A program made the translations under genes and the position numbers. Positions 7,955 to 16,118 of a stretch of DNA of 64,000 nt are shown piece by piece. The notes beneath the pieces are model-generated. The model had not been told where the DNA came from, did not search any database, and saw only the letters and a program-made list of their open reading frames with translations. Position 1 is the stretch's first letter. Every line of letters starts with the position of its first letter. This stretch comes from Collinsella aerofaciens (GTDB lineage Bacteria > Actinomycetota > Coriobacteriia > Coriobacteriales > Coriobacteriaceae). The stretch is taken from positions 30,624-94,623 of the forward strand of contig NZ_JADNGN010000004.1 in NCBI RefSeq assembly GCF_015553355.1. Reading direction: 5' to 3'.

Positions 7955-10051
7955 ATGGCAGACGCTAAGGATTTCCTGTTTGAGATCGGTACGGAGGAAA
8001 TGCCCTCTGCACCGCTGAACAATGCCGTCAAGCAGCTTGGCACCATGATCGCCAAGGGTCTCGACGAGGCCGGTCTGGCCCACGGCGAGGTCCGCGTGAT
8101 CTCGAGCCCGCGCCGCCTGGCTGCGCTCGTTGCCGACGTCGCCACCGCGACCGACGAGGTTCACGAGGTCAAGCGCGGCCCCGCGGCAAACATTGCCTTT
8201 GATGCCGACGGTAACGCCACCAAGGCCGCCCAGGGCTTTGCCCGCAAGTGCGGTGTGGCTGCCGAGGACCTGGTCCGTCGCGAGGACACCGACGGCCGCG
8301 AGTACGTGTTCGCCGAGAAGAACATTCCCTCCGCTCCGGCTACGCCGATCCTGACGTCTCTGTGCGAGAAGACTATCGCCGGCCTGCAGTGGCCCAACTA
8401 CCGCAGCCAGCGCTGGGGCCACGAGCACGCTACGTTTGTTCGTCCGGTCCGTTGGATCTGCTGCCTTTTGGGTGAGGACGTCGTGCCCGTGTCGTTTGCC
8501 GATGTGACGAGTAGCAATACCACGCGCGGACATCGCGTTCTGGGCCCCGGTGACCATGTGGTCGCCAGCCCCGCCGTCTACGAGCAGGTGCTCGAGGACG
8601 CCGGCGTGCTCTCTGCCGAGCGTCGTCGCGAGGCCATCCTTGCCGGTATCGCCGAGGTCGAGGCTGCGCGCCCCGGCTGCCATGTCGACACGCCTAAGAA
8701 GGTCTTTGAGGAGGTCATTAACCTCTGCGAGTGGCCGACGGTGCTTGTCGGTACCTTCGATGAGGAGTTCCTCAAGGTCCCGCACGAGATCATCTGCGAG
8801 TCCATGCTCACCAACCAGCGCTACTTCCCGATTTATGACGGCGAGGGCAAGCTCACGCGTGAGTTCGTAGTCGTCTCCAACAGCAAGTCCGAGAATGCCG
8901 AGCGCGTGATCGACGGCAACGAGCGCGTCGTGCGCGCCCGTCTGGACGACGCAAAGTTCTTCTACGAGGAGGACCTGAAGATCTCCCTTGATGAGTTCCG
9001 CGAGCGTCTGGCCAAGGTCGCCTTCCAGGAGAAGCTCGGTAGCGTGCTCGCCAAGTCCGAGCGTATTGAGCAGCTCGCGCTCGCCATCGCCCGCGAGGCT
9101 CACCTGGGTGCCCATCTGGCCGCCGATGCGGCTCGCGCCGCTCACCTGTGCAAGGCCGACCTGGTGTCTAACGCCGTCGTCGAGTTCACGAGCCAGCAGG
9201 GCGTGATGGGCGGTTACTACGCCATCGCGATGGGGGAGAACGACGAGGTCGCCCATGCTATCCGCGATCATTATCGTCCCCGCTTTGCCGGCGATGATCT
9301 GCCCGAGGGCACCGCTGGCTGCATCGTGGCCTGTGCTGACAAGCTCGATACCATTGCCGGTATCTTTGCCATCGGCGAGCCCCCGACCGGCTCCTCCGAC
9401 CCCTATGCGCTGCGTCGTGCCGCTATCGGCATCATCAACATCCTGCGCGACCGCCTGCCGATCGACCCCACGTCGCTCATCGACTTTGCGCTCGAGCTCT
9501 ATAGTGAGCAGGGCATTGAGTTTGACGCCGCCGAAGTCGCCCAGCAGGTTCGCGACTTCTTCCATGGCCGCCTGGTGAGCATGGCCCGCGACGAGAAGAT
9601 CCCGGCCGATACCGTTGCCGCCGTCTCTGCGGTGCACATCATCGCCCCGTCCGTCTTCTTCGCCCGCTGCGCCGCCCTCGACGAGGCTCGCAAGAACGAC
9701 GCCGAGACCTTTGACAACCTGGCGACGGCCTATGCCCGTGCCGCGCATATCTCCAAGCCCGAGCTGGGCGCGGAGTACGACCGCGCCCTGATGGGCGAGG
9801 TCGAGCTCGCGCTTGCCGATGCCTCCGAGGCTGCTCAGACCGCTGTCGACGCCGCCCTTGCTGCCGAGGATTACCCGGCCGCATTTGCGGCCCTTGCCGC
9901 CCTGCGCGCCCCCATCGACCGCTTCTTCGATGAGGTTATGGTCATGGACAAGGACGAGCAGCTCCGCGATAATCGTCTTAAGCTGCTCAACCGCTTCGAG
10001 GCCGTTTTCTCCGGCATTGCCAACATCGGTGAGCTTGCCCGCAAAAAGTAA
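7955..10051 (+). CDS. glyS: glycyl-tRNA synthetase beta subunit
   Basis: tRNA-binding subunit, 698 aa. The N-terminus FLFEIGTEEMPSAPL is diagnostic; a central HD-like region (residues about 370-480, DKLDTIAGIFAIGEPPTGSSDPYALRR) and a C-terminal anticodon-binding domain ending in VMDKDEQLRDNRLKLL follow. It is co-transcribed with glyQ; the next gene is 34 nt downstream. Confidence 0.98.
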   Translation: MADAKDFLFEIGTEEMPSAPLNNAVKQLGTMIAKGLDEAGLAHGEVRVISSPRRLAALVADVATATDEVHEVKRGPAANIAFDADGNATKAAQGFARKCGVAAEDLVRREDTDGREYVFAEKNIPSAPATPILTSLCEKTIAGLQWPNYRSQRWGHEHATFVRPVRWICCLLGEDVVPVSFADVTSSNTTRGHRVLGPGDHVVASPAVYEQVLEDAGVLSAERRREAILAGIAEVEAARPGCHVDTPKKVFEEVINLCEWPTVLVGTFDEEFLKVPHEIICESMLTNQRYFPIYDGEGKLTREFVVVSNSKSENAERVIDGNERVVRARLDDAKFFYEEDLKISLDEFRERLAKVAFQEKLGSVLAKSERIEQLALAIAREAHLGAHLAADAARAAHLCKADLVSNAVVEFTSQQGVMGGYYAIAMGENDEVAHAIRDHYRPRFAGDDLPEGTAGCIVACADKLDTIAGIFAIGEPPTGSSDPYALRRAAIGIINILRDRLPIDPTSLIDFALELYSEQGIEFDAAEVAQQVRDFFHGRLVSMARDEKIPADTVAAVSAVHIIAPSVFFARCAALDEARKNDAETFDNLATAYARAAHISKPELGAEYDRALMGEVELALADASEAAQTAVDAALAAEDYPAAFAALAALRAPIDRFFDEVMVMDKDEQLRDNRLKLLNRFEAVFSGIANIGELARKK

Positions 10052-10085
10052 GCCAGCCTGTGCGTAAGCGCAAAAGGAGCCCCGC

Positions 10086-10961
10086 ATGGATTGCCCGGTC
10101 ACCGCTCGTCCCACCGTTATCGTTATCTCCGACTCGCTCGGTGATACCGCTTGTGAGGTGGTGCTTGCGGCGTCCGGGCAATTTGATGAAGGGGCTTTTT
10201 GTGTTTTGCGCCTGCCTAAGGTGACTTCTGTGGAGCAGGTCAAGTCATTTGTGGGGCCGCGCGTCGATGCCGACCATCGCGATATCGCCGTGTTCCATAC
10301 CATCGTCGACCCGGCGCTACGTGCTCGTGTGCTCGATTACCTGGGCATGCTGCATATTCGCTCGGTCGACCTGATCGGCCCGACGCTCGCCGTGCTGTCG
10401 TCGCTCATCGGTGTGCCGCCCAAAGGCGTTGCGGGCGTGATTCACAGGACCGATGACCGCTATTTCCATCGTATCGAGGCCATGGAATATTTCGTTGAGC
10501 ACGATGATGGACGCGGCTGCGACGACCTTTCGGGAGCCGATATCGTGCTGCTGGGCGTATCGCGCACGTCCAAGACGCCGCTGTCGATGTTTTTGGCCTT
10601 TCAAGGTTACAAGGTTGCCAATGTTCCGTTGGCCCATGGCATGGAGCCGCCCAAGTCAATTTACGAGGTCGACCCGATGCGTTTGTTTGGCCTGATTTCG
10701 ACCGTCGACGTTATTTCCGAGATTCGCGATAGCCGCTTGGGCGATGACTACGCCCGTGCCGTTGCCGGCTCCTATGCCGAGCCCGAGAGCGTGCGCAGCG
10801 AGCTCGAGGAAGCTCGTGCCCTCATGAAGCGCCTAGGCTGCTTTGTGGTGCGTACCGACGGCAAGGCCATCGAGGAAAGCGCTGCCGAGATCATTAGCCA
10901 CTTGGAGGAAATCCAAGAAGCCCGCGCCCGCCGCGCCGCCAGTCGAGTGCAGCAAAGTTAG
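10086..10961 (+). CDS. ppsR: pyruvate, phosphate dikinase regulatory protein
   Basis: Bifunctional DUF299-family enzyme that inactivates PPDK by ADP-dependent phosphorylation of the Thr next to the catalytic His and reactivates it by phosphorolysis. The 291-aa product begins with IVISDSLGDTACEV, and its P-loop-like nucleotide site is GVSRTSKT at 157-164, followed by FQGYKVANVPLAHG. AAAGGAG precedes the ATG. Its predicted substrate, ppdK, is the next gene about 300 bp downstream. The symbol follows the PpsR/RP1 family and could be written differently. Confidence 0.93.
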   Translation: MDCPVTARPTVIVISDSLGDTACEVVLAASGQFDEGAFCVLRLPKVTSVEQVKSFVGPRVDADHRDIAVFHTIVDPALRARVLDYLGMLHIRSVDLIGPTLAVLSSLIGVPPKGVAGVIHRTDDRYFHRIEAMEYFVEHDDGRGCDDLSGADIVLLGVSRTSKTPLSMFLAFQGYKVANVPLAHGMEPPKSIYEVDPMRLFGLISTVDVISEIRDSRLGDDYARAVAGSYAEPESVRSELEEARALMKRLGCFVVRTDGKAIEESAAEIISHLEEIQEARARRAASRVQQS

Positions 10962-10970
10962 CTCATTGGA

Positions 10971-11002
10971 GTAGTTAAAAAGCCCCGTCCTAAATAGACT
11001 AC
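10971..11002. repeat. 32-nt GTAG...CTAC palindromic element, copy B (inverse orientation)
   Basis: Its reverse complement matches copy A (2939-2970) at 27 of 32 positions with identical length. The stem is GTAGT/ACTAC and the loop block GGACGGGGCTTTTTA is unchanged. A partial forward copy (TAGCTCATTGG) immediately precedes it at the ppsR stop. Like copy A it sits directly after the last gene of a transcription unit. Confidence 0.55.
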
Positions 11003-11258
11003 CTCAAAATAATGCACGATAATGATAAAGCGATTTAGCAAGAAACTTGCATCTGACCCGCATTTCTCTTGCAGTGGTATCTTCATAAGGTAACCACCTT
11101 TATCTACCGTTTACCGCCAGTTTTAGCACGTTTACCAAACCGCGCACCCTCTGCTCAAGCCTGCCCAAAACGCGCCGTATAGTTCCCTCACGGCCCGCAT
11201 CCGGTGGGTCGATTCGTTACCACGGTCGTGCGCGTAAGTGCATGGAAGGGGAAGTATC
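11003..11258 (+). promoter_or_regulatory. ppdK upstream region with repeats
   Basis: This gap holds a 13-nt palindrome GCAAGAAACTTGC (11038-11050), a direct repeat CGTTTACC at 11108-11115 and 11129-11136 (21 bp apart, two helical turns) and a candidate -10 TATAGT at 11177-11182 without a clear -35. These look like a regulated promoter for ppdK, but no regulator can be named. Confidence 0.4.
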
Positions 11259-14009
11259 GTGAGCGATTGCAAGAGGGTTTACCGTTTTGGAACCGACGCC
11301 CAGGGCACCTGTGTCACTGAGGGCGACAAGTCCATGAACTTCGTGCTTGGCGGCAAGGGCGCAAACCTTGCCGAGATGAGCCGCATCGGCCTGCCGGTTC
11401 CCGGTGGCTTTACCATTACCTGCCAGACTTGCGTCGAGTACTCCGGTGCCGGCAACGTGTGGCCCGGGGGCGCACTCGATGAGATCGTTGCTGCCGAGGC
11501 GGACCTCGAGACCCGCTGCGGCAAGAAGCTCGGCGACGCCTCCGATCCGCTGCTCGTGTCGGTTCGCTCGGGCGCTCCGTTCTCCATGCCCGGTATGATG
11601 GACACGGTCCTCAACTTGGGCCTCAATGACGATTCCGTCCAGGGCCTCATCGCGCAGACGCAGAACCCGCGTTTTGCCTGGGATAGCTACCGCCGCTTTA
11701 TCCAGATGTTTTCCAATGTCGTCATGGGCGTTGACGCCGACCTGTTCGAGAACGCCCTGACCCAGGCCCGTCTGGTCGCCGGCGTTCGCGTCGATTCCGA
11801 GCTTTCGGCCGAGGACCTGCAGGAACTCGTCGAGACCTTTAAGGGCATCTTCTCCGAGAACGTCGATGCCTCCCTGTATCCCGAGCTCGAGGTCGCTGAC
11901 GGCAAGCCCGTTTTCCCGCACGACCCGGAGCTTCAGCTACGCCTTGCAATCCAGGCCGTCTTTGGCAGCTGGATGAACGAGCGTGCCTGCATCTACCGCA
12001 AGCAGCATGGCATTTCCGACGACCTCGGCACCGCCGTCAACGTACAGGCCATGGCCTTTGGCAACAAGGGCGAGACCTCTGCGACGGGCGTCGCCTTTAC
12101 GCGTAATCCGGCCGACGGCACCAAGGAGTTCTACGGTGACTTTTTGGTCAACGCCCAGGGCGAGGACGTCGTCGCCGGTATCCGCAACACCGAGCCCATC
12201 GCCGACCTCAAGGCCACCCCGGGCCTCGAGTCTGCAGGTGAGGAGCTCGAGCGCGTGTTCCTGACGCTCGAGGACCATTACCGCGATATGTGCGATATCG
12301 AGTTCACCATCGAGCAGGGCAAGCTCTGGATGCTCCAGACCCGCGTGGGCAAGCGCACTGCCACCGCCGCCCTGCGCATCGCCATCGAAATGGTCGAGGA
12401 AGGCCTGATCACCCGCGAAGAGGCCGTGAGCCGTATCGATCCCGCGCAACTCGACCAGCTCCTGCACCCGCAGTTTGACGCCTCCAAGAGGTACGAGGCG
12501 CTGGCCAGCGGTCTGAACGCCAGCCCCGGCGCCGCCGTGGGCGAGGTCGTGTTCTCGAGCGATGACGCCGTCGCGCGCGCAAACGAGGGTCATAAGGTTA
12601 TCTTGGTCCGTTGGGAGACCAACCCCGACGACTTGAAGGGCATGGTCGCCGCCGAGGGCATCCTGACCAGCCACGGTGGCAAGACGAGCCATGCCGCTGT
12701 TATCGCCCGCGGTATGGGTACGCCCTGCGTCTGCGGCGTTGAGCGCTTCCACATCGATGCCGCCGAGAAGGTCGTGCGCATCGAGGGCAGCGACCGCGTG
12801 CTGCACGAGGGCGACATCATCTCCATCGACGGCACCCAGGGCATCGTCGTCGACGGTCCCGTCGACCTGGTCTCCGCCGAGCTCACTGGCGATCTGGACA
12901 CCATCCTGTCCTGGGCCGACGAGATTCGCCTGGACGAGACCTGTGGCCACGCCAACCATGTGCGCGTCAACGCCGACAACCCTGAGGATGCCGAGCTCGC
13001 ACTCGAGTTTGGCGCCGAGGCTATTGGCCTGTGCCGCACCGAGCACATGTTCCTGGGCGACCGTAAGAACATCATCCAGAGCTTTATACTGTCCGACGAT
13101 GAGGCCGTGAAGCAGCGGGCCCTCGCCGATCTGCTCAAGGTTCAGACGGAGGACTTCCTGGCCATGTTCAAGACCATGTCCGGTCGCGATGTGGTCGTTC
13201 GTCTGCTCGATCCGCCGCTTCATGAGTTCCTGGATAATCCTCGCGAGTTCGAGGTTGCCATCACCAAGAAGGAGGCCGCTGGCGCCAGCGAGGAAGAGCT
13301 TGCCGCCCTGCGCGCCCGCCTGCGTCGCATCGACGGCATGGTCGAGTCCAACCCGATGCTCGGCCTGCGCGGCGTGCGCCTATCCGTCGTCTTTAGCGAT
13401 CTGCCGCTCATGCAGGTTCGCGCCGTCGCCACGGCTGCTGCCTGCCTTATCAAGGAGGGCGTCGACCCGCGTCCCGAGATCATGGTTCCGCTCGTCTCCA
13501 TCACGGCCGAGCACGTCCAGACCCGCGAGGTCATCGAGCGCGTGATCGCCGAGGTTTCCGTCGAAGAAGGCGTCGAGCTCAATATTCCCGTGGGCACGAT
13601 GCTCGAGCTGCCGCGCGCCTGCATGGTCGCTGACGAGATCGCCCACCATGCCGACTTCTTCTGCTTTGGCACCAACGACCTCACCCAGACGACCTTCGGT
13701 TTCTCGCGTGACGACGCCGAGGCTAAGTTCATCCCGCTGTACATGCATAAGAAGATTCTGAAGGACAACCCCTTCGAGACCATCGATACGGCAGTACTCG
13801 AGCTGGTGCGCATGGCCGTCGAGAAGGGCCGTGCCACCAACCCCGACATGCACTTTGGCGTGTGCGGTGAGCACGGCGGCGACCCCAAGTCCATCAAGGG
13901 CCTGTTTAACGTGGCCGACGTGGACTACGTGTCCTGCTCGCCCTACCGCGTGCCCCTCGCGCGCTTGGCTGCCGCCCAGGCCAAGCTCGAGGCCAAGCGT
14001 CCCGCCTAA
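11259..14009 (+). CDS. ppdK: pyruvate, phosphate dikinase
   Basis: Reversibly converts pyruvate, ATP and phosphate to phosphoenolpyruvate, AMP and pyrophosphate. The 916-aa product has the N-terminal nucleotide-binding domain (GGKGANLAEM), the phosphohistidine domain with catalytic His478 in GGKTSHAAVIARG (Thr476 is the expected regulatory site) and the PEP-binding barrel with Cys869 in HFGVCGEHGG. GTG at 11259 is chosen because GGAAGGGGAAG lies just before it; an in-frame GTG 21 nt upstream lacks such a site. A strong inverted repeat follows the gene. Confidence 0.97.
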   Translation: MSDCKRVYRFGTDAQGTCVTEGDKSMNFVLGGKGANLAEMSRIGLPVPGGFTITCQTCVEYSGAGNVWPGGALDEIVAAEADLETRCGKKLGDASDPLLVSVRSGAPFSMPGMMDTVLNLGLNDDSVQGLIAQTQNPRFAWDSYRRFIQMFSNVVMGVDADLFENALTQARLVAGVRVDSELSAEDLQELVETFKGIFSENVDASLYPELEVADGKPVFPHDPELQLRLAIQAVFGSWMNERACIYRKQHGISDDLGTAVNVQAMAFGNKGETSATGVAFTRNPADGTKEFYGDFLVNAQGEDVVAGIRNTEPIADLKATPGLESAGEELERVFLTLEDHYRDMCDIEFTIEQGKLWMLQTRVGKRTATAALRIAIEMVEEGLITREEAVSRIDPAQLDQLLHPQFDASKRYEALASGLNASPGAAVGEVVFSSDDAVARANEGHKVILVRWETNPDDLKGMVAAEGILTSHGGKTSHAAVIARGMGTPCVCGVERFHIDAAEKVVRIEGSDRVLHEGDIISIDGTQGIVVDGPVDLVSAELTGDLDTILSWADEIRLDETCGHANHVRVNADNPEDAELALEFGAEAIGLCRTEHMFLGDRKNIIQSFILSDDEAVKQRALADLLKVQTEDFLAMFKTMSGRDVVVRLLDPPLHEFLDNPREFEVAITKKEAAGASEEELAALRARLRRIDGMVESNPMLGLRGVRLSVVFSDLPLMQVRAVATAAACLIKEGVDPRPEIMVPLVSITAEHVQTREVIERVIAEVSVEEGVELNIPVGTMLELPRACMVADEIAHHADFFCFGTNDLTQTTFGFSRDDAEAKFIPLYMHKKILKDNPFETIDTAVLELVRMAVEKGRATNPDMHFGVCGEHGGDPKSIKGLFNVADVDYVSCSPYRVPLARLAAAQAKLEAKRPA

Positions 14010-14048
14010 CGTTTTGGGCGTAGACGCCTAGTGTAGCCCCCCTTCATG

Positions 14049-14076
14049 CCGCCCGTCTCATTTGTGAGACGGGCGG
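14049..14076 (+). terminator. hairpin after ppdK
   Basis: A perfect 12-bp stem (CCGCCCGTCTCA with TGAGACGGGCGG) encloses a 4-nt loop and is followed by only a weak T run (TTATC). It probably terminates ppdK transcription. Confidence 0.7.
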
Positions 14077-14122
14077 TTATCATGTGCGGGTTTTGTCTTT
14101 TTGTCTGCGTAAAAAATTGTTC

Positions 14123-14150
14123 TTGCAGCAGAAACCCGCGCGTGTATACT
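14123..14150 (+). promoter_or_regulatory. candidate rplS promoter
   Basis: TTGCAG (14123-14128) and TATACT (14145-14150) are 16 nt apart, about 70 bp before the rplS start. Confidence 0.6.
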
Positions 14151-14219
14151 CGAATACGTTTGTTCAACTACGTGCCGGCCATGGTGGTACGGCACCTCTA
14201 GAAGAGTAAGGAATTGCAC

Positions 14220-14561
14220 ATGGATTACATCCGCGCAATCGAGCGTCAGCAGATCCGCGAGGACATTCCTCAGGTTCGCGTCGCCGACAACGTCAAGGTT
14301 CACTACCGCATTAAGGAAGGCGACCGCGAGCGCATCCAGGTCTTCCAGGGCGACGTCATCCGCATGGCCGGCGCCGGTGCCCGCGAGACCTTCACCGTCC
14401 GCAAGATGTCCTTCGGTGTCGGTGTTGAGCGTACCTTCCCGCTTCACAGCCCCAAGATCGCCAAGCTCGAGGTCGTTCGTCATGGTCGCGTCCGTCGCGC
14501 CAAGCTGTACTACCTCCGCGACAAGGTGGGCAAGGCTGCTCGCATCCCCGAGAAGCGCTAA
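14220..14561 (+). CDS. rplS: 50S ribosomal protein L19
   Basis: Large-subunit protein bL19 at the 30S-50S interface. The 113-aa product shows the family blocks [50 protein letters not shown] and [22 protein letters not shown] 14220 is chosen over a TTG two codons earlier because AAGGA stands 7 nt before it. In most genomes rplS follows trmD; here it is separated from trmD by glyQS and ppdK and has its own promoter and terminator. Confidence 0.98.
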   Translation: MDYIRAIERQQIREDIPQVRVADNVKVHYRIKEGDRERIQVFQGDVIRMAGAGARETFTVRKMSFGVGVERTFPLHSPKIAKLEVVRHGRVRRAKLYYLRDKVGKAARIPEKR

Positions 14562-14595
14562 GAAGATCGCAGCGTCTGTCCACTCGTTTGGACGT

Positions 14596-14625
14596 AAGGG
14601 TCACCTTCGGGTGGCCCTTCTTTTT
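14596..14625 (+). terminator. terminator after rplS
   Basis: AAGGGTCACC pairs with GGTGGCCCTT (one G-U pair) around TTCG, followed by CTTTTT. It ends about 30 bp before rnhB, so rnhB is reached by read-through or a promoter overlapping this region. Confidence 0.8.
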
Positions 14626-14654
14626 ATCCGATTTGCATGCAAGGAGGGCCTGGT

Positions 14655-15443
14655 ATGGCCAATATGACGAGCTCGGTTTCGGCATCGCAAGTTGCTGGCG
14701 AGCTGGCGAGCGCTACGTTTGAGGAGATTCCCGCCCTCGTGGAGCATTATCGCGAGGATCCGCGCCAGCAGGTGATCAAGGCTTGCGAACGCGCCCTCAA
14801 ACGCCATGCCAAAGAGCTTGCCGAGCGCGAGCGCGTCAATGACATGTACGAGCTTATGCATGAGCTTGGCGGCGATGGGGTGGTCGTTGGTGTCGACGAG
14901 GTGGGTCGCGGATCGGTGGCCGGTCCTTTGACGGTATGCGCTGTCTGCCTTCCTATGGAGCCGCGCGTCTGGGGCATCAACGATTCCAAAAAGCTCACGC
15001 CGGCGCGCCGTGAGTTGCTCTCAGTGAAGATTGCCGAGGTGGCGACGGCGATCGGTTTTTGTCATATCGCGCCTAAGGATATCGATGAGATGGGCATGGC
15101 CCGTGCTATCCGTACCGCCGTTGCAGGCGCCGTGGCCGATACGGGGCTCGAGCCCGATTGCGTGCTTATGGATGGCAACCCCTTGGGCGCCGTTCCTAAC
15201 GAGCGCGATGTGGTGAAGGGCGATGCCAAGATCGCCTGCATCGCCGCGGCGTCCATCATGGCCAAGGTCACGCGTGACGAGATGATGGTCGAGTACGACG
15301 CCGAGTACCCCGAGTACCATCTGGCCGAGTCGAAGGGCTATGCAAGCCCCGAGCATATCGAGGCCATTCGCAAACATGGACTTTGTCCGCTGCACCGCGT
15401 GAGCTTTTGCGGAAACTTTCTGCAGACTGAGCGCCTTTTCTAG
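14655..15443 (+). CDS. rnhB: ribonuclease HII
   Basis: Removes RNA from RNA-DNA hybrids and single ribonucleotides. Catalytic residues are Asp81-Glu82 in VVVGVDEVGRGSVAGP and Asp173 in VLMDGNPLG; the C-terminal FCGNF segment is present. ATG 14655 follows AAGGAGGG; an upstream in-frame ATG lacks a site. The first 75 residues before the catalytic core are a helical extension, longer than in E. coli (198 aa against 262 aa here) but known from other Gram-positive RNases HII. A terminator follows. Confidence 0.95.
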   Translation: MANMTSSVSASQVAGELASATFEEIPALVEHYREDPRQQVIKACERALKRHAKELAERERVNDMYELMHELGGDGVVVGVDEVGRGSVAGPLTVCAVCLPMEPRVWGINDSKKLTPARRELLSVKIAEVATAIGFCHIAPKDIDEMGMARAIRTAVAGAVADTGLEPDCVLMDGNPLGAVPNERDVVKGDAKIACIAAASIMAKVTRDEMMVEYDAEYPEYHLAESKGYASPEHIEAIRKHGLCPLHRVSFCGNFLQTERLF

Positions 15444-15492
15444 GCCAATTGTGGAGACAGGGACCTCTGGGGTTTTATAAACCTGCTGGTAG

Positions 15493-15534
15493 CGGGCCGT
15501 ATGCAACACCATTGCTGCGTACGGCCCGTTTTTT
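15493..15534 (+). terminator. terminator after rnhB
   Basis: CGGGCCGTA and TACGGCCCG pair perfectly with extra GCA/TGC pairing, followed by six T. It isolates the yraN-comM-dprA promoter region from upstream transcription. Confidence 0.88.
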
Positions 15535-15541
15535 GAAGGCA

Positions 15542-15561
15542 TTTGGTCAGCTTTTGGTTTG
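15542..15561 (+). promoter_or_regulatory. direct-repeat motif before the comM-dprA operon (site 1)
   Basis: TTTGGTCAGCTTTTGGTTTG contains TTTGGT twice, 11 bp apart. The same 20 nt with a single change occurs at 44890-44909 before comEA. Both sites lie just after a terminator and 71-75 nt before the start codon. It may be an activator site or an alternative promoter for DNA-uptake genes. Confidence 0.6.
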
Positions 15562-15632
15562 CTTCCGGTACTTACCCGCATGAAAGGTGCCCTCATCATC
15601 GGGGCAATGCAGTGTGCGGGAAAGGAGACCCC

Positions 15633-16118
15633 ATGAGTGCCGCAAGCAAAAAGAGCAAGACGCAGCAGCTCAAGGAGCGTTGGGAAAACGGCGAGCTCGA
15701 CTGCGGGGCGATGACGCCCGAGTTTATCAAGGGACTCAGTCCCCGCGAGCTGGGCATGCTGGGCGAGCTGATCACCATCGACTACTTTAACGAGCGCGGC
15801 TACACCTTGCTGGAGCAGGGTTATCGTTGCACCGAGGGCGAGGCCGATCTGGTGCTGCTCGATGAGCTCGACGATGTCGTGGTGATGGCCGAGGTCAAGA
15901 CCAGACGCGTCGCACTGGATTGCAGCACGCGGGTCTTTCCCGAGGAGGCCGTGGACGCCCAAAAGCAACGCCGCTACCGCCGCATCGCAAGTTGCTATCT
16001 CATGGAGCATTATCCGCTCAAGGCGATTCGCTTCGATGCCGTGGGCGTCACCATTCGCGGCGGACATATCGCCGAGATCGAGCACCAGTACAACGCGTTC
16101 GATTGGCAGGTGTCGTGA
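15633..16118 (+). CDS. yraN: YraN/UPF0102 family predicted endonuclease
   Basis: Small protein with a Holliday-junction-resolvase-like nuclease fold and no settled function. The 161-aa product has the family's ELGMLGE helix, EGEADLVLLDELDDVVVMAE with the metal-binding acidic residues, and the following EVKTRR. ATG 15633 follows AAAGGAG. The first 35 residues (Lys/Ser-rich, ending in FIKGLSP) are an extension. Its stop overlaps the comM start by 1 nt; the yraN-comM-dprA order is common and suggests a link to DNA uptake or recombination. Confidence 0.88.
   Translation: MSAASKKSKTQQLKERWENGELDCGAMTPEFIKGLSPRELGMLGELITIDYFNERGYTLLEQGYRCTEGEADLVLLDELDDVVVMAEVKTRRVALDCSTRVFPEEAVDAQKQRRYRRIASCYLMEHYPLKAIRFDAVGVTIRGGHIAEIEHQYNAFDWQVS

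Noticed and set aside
7049-10303. 1084-codon open frame on the minus strand opposite glyQ-glyS
   Set aside because: A by-product of GC-rich codon bias; low-complexity Leu/Gly/Val/Asp composition, no motif, and both sense genes are certain.
11937-13223. 428-codon minus-strand frame opposite ppdK
   Set aside because: Shadow of strong third-position GC bias in ppdK; no recognisable protein features.
15444-15492. Further copy of the GGGACAGAC repeat near GACAGGGACC
   Set aside because: Only a few bases match; neither the stem nor the CTCATT block is present.
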